Shown here: one piece after another, positions 1 through 11,541 of the stretch
Numbering within the stretch: the stretch's first letter is position 1
How the letters are laid out: every line of letters starts with the position of its first letter
DNA from: Dipteris shenzhenensis
Taxonomy: Eukaryota; Polypodiophyta; Polypodiopsida; Gleicheniales
DNA: 64,000 nt
Assembly: GCA_047967505.1 (NCBI GenBank)
Contig: CM106540.1
Strand: one strand, 5' to 3'
Program-made: the position numbers and the translations under genes
The notes under the pieces: model-generated
What the model saw: the letters and a program-made list of their open reading frames with translations, nothing else
Told to the model about the DNA's origin: nothing
Database searches by the model: none

Positions 1-352
1 GAAAAATGTGAATGCCGCCACAATTAGGGATCACTACCCCCTACCCTTAACAGGAACAGTGTTGGAAAAGGTGGCAGGATCTGAAATATATAGCTTCTTG
101 GATGGTTTCAGTGGCTATAACCAAGTGCAAATTGCTCCTCAAGACCAATCAAAAACAGCATTTGCTACAGAATGGGGTATTTTTGCATATAGATTCATGC
201 CATTCGGCCTTTGTAATGCCCCAGCCACATTCCAACGAGTCATGTTCACAACTTTCAAGTCATTTTTTAATAAGTTTTTACAGGTGTTCTTGGATGATTT
301 GTGCATCCATTCAAACAAACAGACAACTTCAAATGTCTTGAAGAAGTACTAA
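1..352 (+). pseudogene. gypsy reverse transcriptase, fingers/palm fragment
   Basis: This frame encodes the central RT domain of a Ty3/gypsy polyprotein, the RNA-dependent DNA polymerase that copies the element's RNA. It contains the family signatures DGFSGYNQ, the MPFGLCNAPATFQ block and the catalytic FLDD box in the last third. The N-terminal RT part lies outside the window. The frame fails just after FLDD near position 300, and the coding sequence continues in another frame from about 301. The catalytic aspartates themselves are present. Confidence 0.9.
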
Positions 353-1314
353 TCAAATGCAGGGAGTATGGCATCTCCCTAAATCCAACAAAATGCCAGT
401 TCATGGTCACCCACGGAGTTGTTTTGGGACACATCGTCTCTCAACATGGGATTGCAACTGACATGGACAAAATCAAAATCATCATGGAATTGCCTCCTCC
501 TACAAATTCCAAAGGTGTACAGGTCTATATGGGACATGCCGGCTATTATAGAAGATTTATATTGCGGTATGCCATGATAGCTAGACCACTTTACAAATTA
601 TTAGTGGAGTTCTTATGGACCGAAGAGTGCGACCAAGCCTTTGAGCTTTTAAAGTGGTGCGTAATCACAGCACCCATCCTTATATCTCCCAATTGGGATA
701 TTGATTTTCATGTTCATACTGATGGATCCAAGTATGCAATTGGGAGTGTGCTTTGTCAACCTGGTGAACATAAGAAAGACTACCCCATCTACTTCGCCAG
801 TCGACAACTCAATGATGCAGAGATCAACTATACAACCACAGAAAGAGAAGCCCTAGCAATGATGTATAGTGTAAAGAAATTTCGACACTATCTACTCGCA
901 AATGATTTTGTCTTCTACACCGACCATCAAGAATTGCTTTATCTGGTGAACCGTCCATGTACCACAGGAAGAATAACCAGATGGCTCCTCTTGCTACAAG
1001 AATTCAACTTCAAAATCGTGGTCCGCAAAGGTGCCCAACACTACATTGCCGATCACATGTCTCGAGTCAAGACACGAGAAGAAGCCCTTGGAGTAGAAGA
1101 CGACTTACCAGATGCCACACTGTTTCAAATAGATGCTATTCCAGAATGGTGTGGAGATATCATTGGGTACTTGATGGCAGGAAGACCACCCCCTGACATG
1201 AAAGTAGTAGATGCCAGAAAATTGATTCTAAAGGCTGCACCCTATCAACTCATTGCAGGAACTGTACAAGATGGGCAAGGACCAGATATTAAGAAGATGT
1301 GTAATGCCTCATGA
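301..1314 (+). pseudogene. gypsy RT thumb and RNase H
   Basis: The RT continues here after a frameshift with the thumb motif LNPTKCQF and the VLGHIVS block. A Ty3-type RNase H follows, starting around residue 140. RNase H removes the RNA strand after reverse transcription. Recognisable landmarks are HTDGSKYAIG (first catalytic Asp), the FASRQLN block, TTEREALA (catalytic Glu) and FYTDHQ (third Asp). The domain looks complete and undamaged within this frame. The frame ends in a stop at 1312-1314, beyond which the integrase starts in another frame. Confidence 0.9.
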
Positions 1315-2084
1315 GATCCTGCCAATCCTGAGTGAAGTCCATGAAGGCATTGCAGGAGGACACTTCCAAGGGGAAGCCACAGCAAGAAAAGTTCTCCTCG
1401 CAGGCTACTGGTGGCCAACACTGTGGGCAGATGCTTATGAATATGTAAAAGGCTATGATGTATGCCAATGGACTATTAAACCACAACACAAAGACTTCAA
1501 TCCCCTAACAACAGTTGTTGCACAACAACCATTTGAAAAAATGGGGGATTGACTATGTGGGTCCCATACATCCAGCAGCAAAAGGAAGACAGTCACGCTA
1601 CATCATTGTGGCCACTGATTACTTCACAAAATGGGCTGAAGCTAAAGCAGTCAGAAAGGCAGATGCCAAAAGCACAGCAAGATTCTTATACGAACATGTG
1701 ATCACCCGATTCGGATGCCCCATTGAAATTGTGTCGAATAGAGGCACACATTTTGTCAATGAGGTAATCCAAGAACTCTTGTCTGGCTTCATGGTCATCC
1801 ATAAAAAAAGCACACCCTACTACCCCCAAGGGAATGGACTAGCAGAATCCACAAACAAAATCATATGCACTATCCTCACCAAGGTAGTAGAACCACAGCG
1901 TTCTGATTGGGCAGAGAAACTGAATGCAGCCTTATGGGCATACAGAACCACATTCAAGGTCAGTACAGGGAACACACCTTTTCAATTGGTGTACGGCCTT
2001 GAAGCCGTGGTCCCACTCGAATTTGTAATACCAAGTCTACGCATCGCAGAGTACAGGAACGCATGGGTGATCATGAGTCCTTGA
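1253..2084 (+). pseudogene. gypsy integrase, zinc-binding domain and catalytic core
   Basis: 1253-1552 carries the HHCC zinc-binding domain (HEGIAGGHF, then a C-x2-C-type end at YDVCQW, where the first cysteine may be lost). 1515-2084 carries the DDE core in a second frame. The first catalytic Asp is in VATDYFTKW and the Glu is in NGLAEST. The second Asp, normally in an SDRGTHF-like box, reads SNRGTHF here, so the triad is broken. Integrase would insert element cDNA into host DNA, but this copy could not do so. The frame is lost again near 2060. Confidence 0.9.
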
Positions 2085-2420
2085 AAGAAAGGCTCTATCA
2101 GTTGGAAAAGCATACAGAGACAAGACTAGTCGCTTATCATGCCATGACAACATAAAAACGCCGACGAAAGGCATGGTTTGATAGGAATCTGAAAGCTAAA
2201 GACATCAAGGAAGGCGACTTTGTCCTATTATACAATGCCAAATTACACAAGGGAAAACTGAAGTATCTAGGTCAAGGACCCTACCGAGTATGAAAGATGA
2301 ATCCCATCGGAGCTGTGCTACTTGAAACACTCAATGGAGTCCAATTCAACACAACAATAAACGGGAGCGCTACTACATCAACACGCGAGCCATCCCCGAC
2401 AAAAACGAAGATTTGGGAAA
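2070..2420 (+). pseudogene. gypsy integrase C-terminal tail
   Basis: After another frame change the C-terminal integrase region can still be read. It has a coiled segment (LKERLYQLEKH), an RRRKAWFDRN stretch, the EGDFVLLYN box and the GQGPYRV box typical of gypsy integrases. Stops interrupt it near 2154 and 2294. It has no visible chromodomain. Reading ends around 2420 without a recognisable polypurine tract or LTR start. Confidence 0.75.
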
Positions 2421-2765
2421 CCAAGTCTTCCTTAGTTAGGATTAGATTGTATCACGAGCACTCACTTGCATATGTACGTCTTCGCACATATAGGTAGCAT
2501 CAATCGATTTTACCTAGAGCTCAGAAGTGATGAATGAGTTCTAGCTGCCCTATGAAAATCCCAGCAAAAAAAGCATATAGTTAGTCCCTACTTAGCTACT
2601 AGGTCACGTGCACCCACACGCTTTCGCTTAGACACATAGATGATTGCATGAATAATTGTACCACACACTTTCATTCCACACTCTCAAAAGATGTATAAAA
2701 AAAGGCTCTCTCTCCCACACACACACAGAAAGGTCATACAGGCATGCCAATCAATTTAATGATCA
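2421..2765 (+). other. Non-coding spacer
   Basis: No coding signature is visible. A TATA-like stretch followed by a CT/CA-rich run lies near 2692-2728, which might be the core promoter of a decayed LTR. Neither LTR boundary nor a primer-binding site could be identified. Confidence 0.4.
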
Positions 2766-3424
2766 ATGGTACACTACATGTACATGGATGCAGGTTCAGA
2801 AAAGATGCCGCCACTAAAGAGGATACGCAGAAAGAGCCCACCGCCTCAACCACGGGACCCCTCCAAAGTTCGCAGCCATCTACATCTTCTCAACCACGGA
2901 GACCATAGGCATTCGTGGTCCAAAGCGATAGCTCCCAAGAAGATTCAGTGCATGACCAAGCAGAACAAATGCCACCCCAGTCACAACTGGCCTACACAAC
3001 CGTTAACAAGGCCCAATCATTGGAACTTGTCTGGCCACCCACATCGACTTATGCTCTTTCCCAGGAAGCAACATCTTACTTAGAACAATGGGGTCTAGGC
3101 AATTTGCATGAGAGCCTCAAATCCTTGGAGGACAGTCCTATCCTGACCACCTACATCAAGGACTTTCTCCATTCTTACTACTCCAGCAATGCAAAGGATG
3201 GCAAGTACAGTACAATCACTGTACAGCAGAGCCCACTGAACATTATCCTCGACAGTACGGTCATTCAAAGGGCTTTCTCACTGCCAAAACAAGGTGGCCA
3301 ATACCCTAAACGGTCTGCTGATGCAAAGTTTATCGAAGTACAATTGAGACCACCAATGTATAGAGCAGGGTCACCATATCCTGCTATGCCTACTCCACAA
3401 ATGATACTTACCGATGAAGCATGA
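2766..3424 (+). pseudogene. Unrecognised ORF, probably retrotransposon-associated
   Basis: I do not recognise this protein. An ATG at 2766 opens a basic, proline-rich start (PPLKRIRRKSPPPQP). After a one-step frame change near 2905-2915 the reading continues to a TGA at 3422-3424. The second part is about 170 residues, first Gln/Ser-rich, then apparently helical and globular (SYLEQWGLGNLHESLKSLED), with no zinc knuckle or catalytic motif. It lies between a gypsy pol relic and a gag relic on the same strand. It could be an extra ORF of a gypsy element or a diverged gag N-terminus. A host gene is less likely given its surroundings and the frameshift. Confidence 0.35.
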
Positions 3425-3479
3425 GGATCCTAGTGCAAGCACTAGGAAGGGGGGCCATGCCCACAATATTTAAGGGGAG

Positions 3480-5030
3480 AGGACAATCCTTCTAGAAGTG
3501 AACTCGTCATGATCTCCAAGATAATCACCAAGTTCTTTGGGAAAGGAGACCTAATCTCCCATGTTGAGCATTTTGAACAAATTTTTGTGAAGCCTTTGGG
3601 GATATTGGAGACCTAGATAAAGTCAATGCCTTCGGGTGGAGCCTAGATGGCAAGGCTAGATAGTGGTTCAAGGCTCTGAACCTAGTGGAGAATATAAATT
3701 GGGACACATTGCCATTCATAGTAGGGTTTGCCCCAAGTGGACCAAAATGGAGTCCTATTAACCAGATCTACAAGGTCAAGCAAAAGGCATCTCTTAGATA
3801 TTTCATTTCCAAGATTATTGAACTCATGATGTGAACCTCATGAGAGAACGAGTGATGCAAAACTATTGCCATGCTTCCTCGTAGGTTTGTGGGACTGTAA
3901 GCTTCATGGTCTTTTGTTTGCAATGAATCCCAAGTTGTTTGAGCTATGTAGCAAGGCTGCAATATGTCTAGGCATTAATATGATGGAAAAGGCTCAAGGA
4001 AAAAAGCCTTTATCCACCTCATCTAAGGCCTCACAAACTTTGAAGGCCACCAAACTAGGTGAAGTCAAGGAGACAGCCCCGCCCTCTAAGGGTTTGAATA
4101 TGGAGGAATTGGCTACTAATTTATTATATTAGTTAAGCCAACAGGTGGAGGGAAGAATGACCAAGGAAATCACCTAGTAATCTTGACCTATTCCCAAGTC
4201 ATGACAATGCATGGTGTGGGATATGTACCAAGAACCATCCAACAAATGAGCTCCCTCTCCTTTAGGTAAGGCATGCACTCTAGTACATGCATTGTGCATG
4301 GTGGGGGAATCATAGGACATCACAATATCAATATTCTAAGATCATTCCCCAACCAATGTACCAGCAATTGCCACCTCTTACTTTACCTACACCAACAAAT
4401 TCATCCTAATTAGCAATACAAGGAGCCACTCTTGCTATCCAAGGGCAATTTAGGACTCAAAATCTCCTACTATCCCCACCTATACTGGGACCTCAACCAC
4501 CTCCAACATGAATCACTCCTATGGATCAAGTCTTAGTGGGGGAACTACCTAGTAATTGGGAAGAACCGAATCATGCCCTTAGTGGGAGTCCTCATTCTCA
4601 ATCTGATAATACTATGAGTTAGTCCAACTATATAAGTCATTATGTTATTCAGGACAACAAATATATCCCCATTTACCAAATGTCTTCTGTCTCTCAAAAT
4701 GCGACATGTGAACACCTCGACAAGGAGACAACCAATTTGATGCTATATGTGCCAAGGTCCTCATTCCTTAAAAGACTGCCCCTATAGGGACACCCCATTT
4801 GCACTAGTCACGGCCCCTTCAAACACACAAGCACCATTGTGCACTGGGTGTGGAGCTAAATACCTCTATAAGAATTGCTCAATACAAAGGCCAACAACGC
4901 TAGCTACTACACCTAAGAATGCAACTCTCAATCTTCTCCACATTGAGAGAGGCCAACTTCCAAGTGTCCTCAATACCCTTAAATGTAAATACAAGGGCCC
5001 ATGTTGGTTTCACAACCATGTTCTCTAGTG
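3480..5030 (+). pseudogene. gypsy gag relic
   Basis: Translated fragments around 3510-3600 resemble the retrotransposon gag core (ITKFFGKGDLISHVEHFEQIF). 4747-5028 contains two cysteine clusters of CCHC-knuckle style (CQGPHSLKDC and CTGCGAKYLYKNC). Gag forms the particle shell and binds element RNA. The frame is broken by many stops (for example near 3615, 3663 and 4131), so only these islands are readable. Between 4140 and 4740 the DNA is repetitive in character but has no readable protein domain. Confidence 0.55.
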
Positions 5031-5789
5031 ACTAAAATCGCAAAGCAGATTCTCTTGGAACTTGCAACTCTCTAAACTTGAACACCTAGGCACATAGGTT
5101 AGGTCCACAAACACACACACAAGCTTTTACATTTTAGACACAATAGTAGCAATAACAAAACCCCTTGCATAGGGAAGAGCACCAATAAAGTCAAGCACTA
5201 AATCTCCAAATCCAGGCATAGTGCTCTAGTTTCCTTAGGTGAATAGGTGATCAAATTAAATATCTGCTCTAGGTAGCACATGGCACCCAATAAGCTCCAA
5301 GTATGCACTTGCACAATCCCTAGGTGACAATAGGAAGCTACCTAGCATAAATTTACCTATGAGCTCCAACCCTATATATGCAAGTCCTAAGCCTCCTCAT
5401 CAACAAGCTATGTGCACAAGTCCTGAGTCTCATCATCGAGAGCCTAATTCTTTTCTCTCATACAAATGTTTCTCTTGTCCAACAAAGAAACACATACTAG
5501 AATCCAACACGACAAATGCAAGAAGAGTACGTCAAGAAAAGAGTATGCTTTCGTGGACCAACTTTGTTCCTAAAAAAATGATCAACATGTGTATCTACAT
5601 ACTAAGTGCATGACAAAGAAAATAAGTGCCATATTATCAATTGGGAAATTTAAAAAAAAGGAGCTCTAAAACACTCAACAACAAAAGACAAGGACTACTC
5701 TGACAACTAGAATCATATCAAATAAATTTTCATCAACTTTGGAACAATATTGTATGAACAATATAGTGGCTTTCAACATTCTTAAATAG
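5031..5789 (+). other. No identifiable gene
   Basis: AT-rich sequence with only short ORFs. I see no domain, RNA gene or repeat structure here. It presumably consists of decayed element DNA between the gypsy gag relic and the copia relic. Confidence 0.5.
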
Positions 5790-5879
5790 AAGACAACAAA
5801 GGACTTGATGAGCATGCTAGATACATTGTATGAAAACCCATTAGCTTCTAATAAGATATTTGTTATGAAGCATCTATTG

Positions 5880-6260
5880 ATGTCTGAATGTGGCTGATCA
5901 TTTGAATCAGTTCACTATGAATACAAGCCAACTAAGATCTGTAGGAGTAAACTTTGATGATGAGGTTTGAGCTCTTCTTATTTTGTGCTCATTGCCAAAA
6001 AGTTGGGATAGCTTGGTCATTGCTATAAGTACCACTAAAAAGTTTGATGATGTTGTTGGTGTTCTCCTTAGCAAGAAAATGTGATGGAAAAACACAAGTG
6101 AAACATTAGGTAATGCTTTGACTCTTGAGAATAGATGCAGACAAAGGGAGAGAGGAAAGAATCCAAGACATTGCGACAAGTCAAGAAGAAATAAAGCCAA
6201 ACCCAAAGGGAACCTAGAGTGCTAGCATTGTGGGAAGAAGGACACATGAAGAAAGACTGC
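5880..6260 (+). pseudogene. copia gag fragment
   Basis: Joined over two frames, this stretch reads as the C-terminal half of a copia Gag. It includes VNFDDEVRALL, the ILCSLPKSW-type block, an ALTLENRCRQ segment and an Arg/Lys-rich linker leading to the start of a CCHC knuckle (CWHCGKKGHMKKDC when frames are followed, 6218-6260). Gag packages element RNA. Frameshifts and stops (for example near 6080 and 6236) disable it. The protein stops making sense right after the knuckle, where the internal deletion begins. Confidence 0.75.
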
Positions 6261-6271
6261 TCACACTCTAC

Positions 6272-6665
6272 AACTTTGGATAATCATTTCAGATCATGCA
6301 CGGATATGTTTCCCAAGCTCATCCCAAGACACGGGAGAAAATTGGAAAAATTACAAATTGACATTGTCTCAAAATGAGTACGTTGTCTCAGAGTGAGTAC
6401 ATTGAAAAGGTATTGGAAGGGTTTGAAATGCGGAATGCAAAACCTATTTCTACACCTTTGGCTAATCATTTCAGTTTCTGCAAGGATATGTGTCCCAAGA
6501 CATAGGAGGAGATTGGAAAATTTGCAAATTCACATTGTCTCATAGTGAGTACATTGATTAGGTATTGGAAAGGTTTAAAATGCAGAATGCAAAACCTATT
6601 TCTACACCTTTGGCTAATCATTTTAGATTATGTAAGGACATGTGTCCCAAGACACAAGAGGAGAT
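6272..6665 (+). repeat. Three-copy imperfect tandem repeat inside copia-1
   Basis: A segment containing the stretch cctttggctaatcatttcag and a following cccaagacac... ggagattgg block begins at about 6272, 6453 and 6603, spacings of roughly 181 and 150 bp. It encodes the C-terminal RT region (SEYIEKVL... NAKPISTPL). The copies differ by substitutions and small indels. The array sits where the body of pol has been deleted. Confidence 0.8.
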
Positions 6666-7320
6666 TGACTAATATGTCAAAGGTTCCATATGCATCAACA
6701 ATTGGTAGCTTGACGCATGCAATGGTATTCACAAGGCTAGATATTGCACATGCAATGAGAGTTGTGAGCAGATTTATGAGCAATCTAGGTAAAGAATATT
6801 GAATGGCTATAAACCAATTCTTAGGTATTTGAGAGGTACAACTGCTCATGCATTATTTTTTAAAGATTCAAACATTTCTCTACAAGGATATGTTGATTCA
6901 GATATGGCAGGTGATAAAGATGGAAGAAGGAGCACCACCGGGTATGCTTTCACTATAGGTGGAACAACAATAAGCTAGGTTTCACAGTTGCAAAAGGTGG
7001 TTGTACTTTCTACAACAAAAGAAGAATATGTTGCACTTATAGAGGCAAGTAAGGAGATGATTTGGTTGCAAAGGTTTATGGTCCATGTAGGAACTTGGGA
7101 AGAAGCAAGAAAATTATAGTTTGTATAGTGATAGCCATAGTGCTACTCATCTTGCAAAGAATTCAGCCTTCCATTCAAGAATGAAACATATATAGGTCAG
7201 GTATCATTTCATTCGATTTGTTTTGGAGGATAAACAGTTGAAGCTAGGAAAGATACACACTAGCCATAATCCTACAGACATGTTGACTAAGGTGGTAGAA
7301 GTTGAGCTCTTGCTCAATTT
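6360..7320 (+). pseudogene. copia RT C-terminus and RNase H fragment
   Basis: The region encodes the copia tail. It runs from the RT end (SEYIEKVLE, PISTPLANHF), through YASTIGSL and TRLDIAHAM, to an RNase H with YVDSDMAGDKDGRRSTTGYAF, STTEAEYVAL, and an HSRMKHI... VRYHFIR block, ending in PTDMLTKVV. Stops near 6801, 6978 and 7105 and several frame changes inactivate it. The YVDD catalytic box of RT is absent because it falls in the deleted part. Confidence 0.85.
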
Positions 7321-7427
7321 CAATTGGTCTTCAAGAATGAGAAACAACATGAGAGATAGCCAGATCCAAAGGATTTCATTGAGTGTAGTAACATGGAGTT
7401 ACTATGATCAATCTCCAAGTGAGAGAT

Positions 7428-7680
7428 TGTTGTACATGGAGTCTGATCCTTTTTTCAGAGGTTGTTTTTGGGCTATGCTTTGGATCAGGTGTGCTTATAC
7501 CCATTCCATGAAAGGGGGGTAGGGGGGGCAACACCTCCCCTAAGACTTTGTCGGGGGATTCCAAGGGGGGGCGAGGACGTGCATCAGATCCCCCTTGGGG
7601 GGGGTTGGGGGCAGCAGCACCCCTAAACCCAAAAATACATGAAACTTGGTGCATGAGTCAAAATGGATTATACAAGCTAA
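7428..7680 (+). repeat. Start of copia-1 3' LTR with G-rich hairpin-prone segment
   Basis: The LTR start is inferred from the purine-rich tract ccaagtgagagat (7415-7427) followed by TGTTG, a common copia arrangement. At 7515-7620 there are several G runs (up to eight) mixed with complementary C runs, which could fold. The LTR end is not visible, so the right boundary is arbitrary. Confidence 0.55.
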
Positions 7681-8289
7681 GATTGAAACAAAAATATGGC
7701 AACATAAGAAAACTCAACTAAAAGGCCTCTTTGGATATTTAAAGCTCATGATATGTCGGTTGCAATGAAATATGCAATTCTTAGCCTCCTAATTCCCTTA
7801 TTAAATTTGAAATCTAATGCAATCAGTTAAAGCCATTGAATTTGAATAGACAATCATAAGCTCATATGGCTTTTTGTAACGATTAATTCATTTTTTAAAC
7901 AATGCTATTATGATATATTTTTAAAGTCATTTTGAAACCAATGCTATTATGTGCTAGAGATATAATGTAATAAAAGAAAAAGATTGAAAGACTAATTGGA
8001 TTTGGAATATGGTAGAGTCAACTGTTAATTAAAACCCAATTAATTAGTTCTCTCCCCCTTGAAAACTTGATCAATTAATCTTAGTAGAAGGCCCCACCTA
8101 AAAATTTAATCAATCGACCTAAGTCGTAATGTTCAATATAACTTCCGCCTGATTCACAAGCGTCTGCACATCCTCCAATCAAGCTCAGAGTTTTTTGGTG
8201 GTTGGGGATTGTTTAATTCACTCAAAGTTGGCATTTTCAAAACATCCAAAATAGCCATCCTTATTTCCCTCTTTTTTTCCCTCCATGAC
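7681..8289. other. AT-rich flank, no gene
   Basis: AT-rich DNA with no readable protein domain. It forms the left flank of the complete copia element that follows. Confidence 0.5.
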
Positions 8290-8294
8290 GTAAG
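8290..8294 (+). repeat. Left 5-bp target-site duplication of copia-2
   Basis: gtaag immediately precedes the left LTR and is repeated exactly after the right LTR (13890-13894), as expected for integrase-mediated insertion of a copia element. Confidence 0.92.
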
Positions 8295-8622
8295 TGTGAA
8301 GATAGTGGGAGAGAAGGAAGGAGTCTCACTTGTGGCTTTCTCACATACACAATGGGGGAATACACACAAAGGTGGAGGCTGAAAACAGTTTTCCTCTTCT
8401 TAGTTGTGAAAGCCAAAAGAACTCTATATGTTGGTCTAAAACCAAACTCAGCTAACTAAGGCAGCATACTAACTGAGCCACGAACTAGAGTACATAAGGA
8501 TAGCTATCATCCAGCTATTATTCATGGGCGGTGTACCAATCGCATCTACAGCTAACAAGTCGGTGACATAAATGCACAACGGTCACCCTGGCATATCACG
8601 AGTGGAGCTCGATATCTCAACA
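8295..8622 (-). repeat. copia-2 3' LTR
   Basis: Read on the minus strand it begins TGTTGAGATATC and ends ATCTTCACA, giving the TG...CA ends of an LTR. It matches 13562-13889 over 328 bp with no indel and about 97 % identity. Confidence 0.95.
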
Positions 8623-9104
8623 CTCCCCCTCGAGCTCAATCCCCATTCCTGCACACCAAGCAGGTCTCTGAACTTGTGCAGCTTCTCTATGCCCAATGCC
8701 TTCGTGAATATGTCAGCTACCCGATCCTCTGTGCTGACATAAACTAGATCAATAAGACCTAGTAAAACCTTCTCCCACACATAGTGATAATGCACCTCAA
8801 TGTGCTTTGTTCTAGCATGATAGATTGGGTTATTTGCCAAGTGTATACTGCTCATGTTGTCACAATAAATGACAACTGGCCCATCTGTATACTGATGCAT
8901 ATCATAAAGTAGCTTATGCAACCAAGCTACCTCACATGTAGCCATTGCTCCACCCCTATACTCAGCCTCTGTGCTCGACAAGGCAACTGTAGGCTGTTTC
9001 TTGCTGCTCCAAGTGACTGTAGCACTCCCAAAAGAGAACACATATCCACTGGTAGATCGTCTATCAGAAATACTACCAGCCCCAATCAGCATCAGTGTAT
9101 CCAT
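8583..9104 (-). pseudogene. copia-2 RNase H
   Basis: The C-terminal copia RNase H domain is separated from the RT frame by a frameshift near 9080-9104. Landmarks in order are the [14 protein letters not shown] block, the [11 protein letters not shown] box with its catalytic Glu, the [11 protein letters not shown] box, the [11 protein letters not shown] block and the VADIFTKAL box. The last part runs into the LTR. It degrades RNA in RNA/DNA hybrids during reverse transcription. Apart from the frameshift the domain looks complete. Confidence 0.93.
8623..8634 (-). promoter_or_regulatory. copia-2 polypurine tract
   Basis: The minus strand reads GAGGGGGAG directly before the TGTTG start of the 3' LTR. 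This is the expected site for plus-strand DNA priming. Confidence 0.8.
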
Positions 9105-10259
9105 GCAACTGTATCAAAACCCCAGCCTCATAAAATAGTCCATACTGCAATGTGGACTTCACATACCTAAGTATGCATCTAGCCACATCCAAATGCGGTT
9201 TTCTTGGAGCCTGCATAAACTGACTTACCAATCCAACAACATAGCTCAAATCTGGCCTGGTAATAGTCATATAAATCAAACTTCCTACTATGCGTCTATA
9301 CATAGTAGGGTCTTCCTGAAGGTCACCTGCATCTGCGCTCAGCTTCACATTCCGCTCCAAAGGAACTGAAATAGGCTTACAGCCTGTCATCCCATATTTG
9401 GATAGCATGTCCAATCCATACTGCCTCTGCAAGAGCCGTATCCCACTTGGTGATCTAATCACCTCAATGCCCAAGAAATAACGTAGCTCTCCCAAATCCT
9501 TCATCTCAAACTTCTGCTTCAATAGCATTTTCACATGAAGGATATCTTCATCACTATCACCTGTGATGATCAAATCATCAACATAAATGACAAGCAGCAT
9601 AATACCTTTCTGTGTTTTTCTCACATAAAGTGAGAAATCTGCCTTGGAAATCTGAAAGCCAATAGTGACAAGATACTGTCCTATCTTGTCAGACCATGCT
9701 CTAGGTGCTTGCTTCAAGCCATACAAGGCTTTCTTCAACGTGCAAACAAACTCAGGATGAACAGCATGAACATAACCTGGTGGCTGCTCCATAAAGACCT
9801 CTTCTTGCAAATCACCATGCAAGAAGGCATTCTTTACATCCATCTGATGTAAAGACCATCCCTTTGATGCAGCCATAGCAATGACTGCTCTTACAATTGC
9901 CATCCTTGCAATCGGACTGAATGTTTCTTCATAATCAATGCCATATGTCTGTGCATACCCCTTGACAACTAATCTTGCCTTGTATCTGTTCACAGAACCA
10001 TCTGCATTGTGCTTCACCTTATAAACCCACTTACAGCAAATTAAGTACTTCAATCCGCTCACAACAAGTGTTGCACAAAAACCATTTGAAAATTGATTTT
10101 TTGGGTGCCATACATCCATTCTTGTCTTTAGGCAAAGGCACCAATTCCCATGTAGCATTTCTTCCAAGGCATCCATTTCTTCATCCATGGCTTCCTCCCA
10201 TTTTTCTTTTCCCATGGCTTGCTCAAAAGAAGTGGGTTCTGGTTCCTGTATTACTTTGA
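9073..10259 (-). pseudogene. copia-2 reverse transcriptase
   Basis: This is the copia RT, about 390 residues. It carries KWVYKVKHNADG, the YKARLVVKGYAQ box, the DYEETFSPIARM block, QMDVKNAFLHGDL, ALYGLKQAPRAW and the catalytic IYVDDLIITG. It ends in the RT tail (PDLSYVVGLVSQF) and the first RNase H residues (YTDADWGW). Upstream of KWVYK about 30 residues (near 10030-10130) do not match the usual family text and look locally frame-scrambled. The reading frame is nevertheless open, with all RT catalytic residues present. Confidence 0.93.
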
Positions 10260-11541
10260 CCATATAGGCATAGTGAATGGTTGTAAATCCATCATATTTC
10301 AACCTATCCACAGGATACCTAGCTCTGGTAGACCTACGCAAAATAGGCTCACTTCCAAGTGCTATCAAAACATCCCTGGTCTTCCTTACTCCAGGTGTAA
10401 CAACAGAAGGAATATCCAACTCATCATCAATGCTCTGTTCTGAGCCACTGGATTCACCATCCACATAAGAATGACCTGCATTCACATCAAACATGGGCTG
10501 ATCTACCTTCTCTTTTCCTTTTTGTGATACCTGCATACCACTATCTACATTACTTTGAGGAGATTCTCCTGATCTTATTCTGCCTGTCCATGGCAAAGTA
10601 TGTGAACCACTGCTAGAGGACACTGCAGATCCATTAATATTTTGTGATTGTTGCTGTGAATTCTGTGCAGCATTACCATTTTGTGCATCTACATCATCAA
10701 TCACATTTATTGGTTTATACCAGATGCTCATCTCATCAAAAACAACATCTCTGCTCACTGTAAATTTACGAGTAGAAGGGTTATAGCATCTATACCCTTT
10801 CTGCTGTAGAGAATAACCAATAAAGATCCACTTCTTAGCTTTTGGATCCAACATGGACCTCAACTCATCTTGCACATGAACATAGGCAATGCAACCAAAA
10901 ATTTTCAAATGAGAAATATCTGGTTTCCTACCAGTATACATCTCCTCTAGCGTCATGCCATGTATTGCTGCAGTGGGAGTCCTATTCATTATGTAAACTG
11001 CTGTAGCAACTACTTCAACCCAATAATAATCTGGTAGATCTTTTTCACTTAGCATGGCCCAAGATACTTCTCCAATATGCCTGTTTTTCCTTTCTGCAAG
11101 TCCATTTTGCCGTGGGGTATGACTGCATGAATATTGCTGCTTTATGCCATGCTCCTGCAGGAACCTTGCAAACTCATTTGAGAGGTACTCTCCCCCTCCA
11201 TCTGACCTTAGGCATTTTATTTGTAGGCCTGTTTCTTTTTTAACCATAGCTTTAAAAGCTTTGAAATGCCCAAACACTTCACTTTTCTTTTTCATAAAAT
11301 ACACCCAAACTTTTCTGCTGTCGTCATCAATAAAAGTGACAAAGTAATGACAGCCTCCAATAGATGTAGCTTTAGTAGTCCACACATCAGACTGGATTAA
11401 TTCCAATGGCTTCTTACTCTCTTGAACATGTCTAGGAAATGGTTTCCTTGCCTTTTTTCCAAATTGATAGGCTTCACATACCTTATGCATTTCTGCAACC
11501 TTGAATTTGGGCAATCCTGCAATAATATTTTGGGCCTGCAT
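10260..11541 (-). pseudogene. copia-2 integrase
   Basis: Copia integrase in the same open frame as the RT. The DDE residues are visible: Asp in IQSDVWT near residue 50, Asp in LRSDGGGEY near residue 113, and Glu in NGLAERKNR about 36 residues later. The C-terminal part has LKIFGCIAYVHV and WIFIGYS, then a Ser/Gln-rich linker of about 120 residues leading to the RT. Upstream, GAG-pre-integrase sequence in the same frame is cut off by a TGA at about 11552 that would be CGA (Arg) by a C-to-T change. Confidence 0.93.

Larger units (their letters stand above)
1..2420 (+). mobile_element. Ty3/gypsy retrotransposon pol relic
   Basis: A run of pol domains in gypsy order (RT, RNase H, integrase zinc finger, integrase core, integrase C-terminus) is spread over all three plus-strand frames. 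The left end is cut by the window, so protease and the RT N-terminus are not visible. At least three frame changes and several stops show that the copy is dead. No LTR can be delimited. The gag-like relic further right on the same strand lies downstream of pol, so it probably belongs to a second element or to a rearrangement. Confidence 0.9.
5790..7680 (+). mobile_element. Ty1/copia relic with large internal deletion (copia-1)
   Basis: A copia gag (5880-6260) is followed almost directly by the last part of the RT and the RNase H (6370-7300). Protease, integrase and most of the RT are missing. The junction region is a three-copy imperfect repeat. The polypurine-like tract at 7415-7427 and the TGTTG that follows mark the start of the 3' LTR at 7428. 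The 5' LTR was not identified. Confidence 0.85.
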
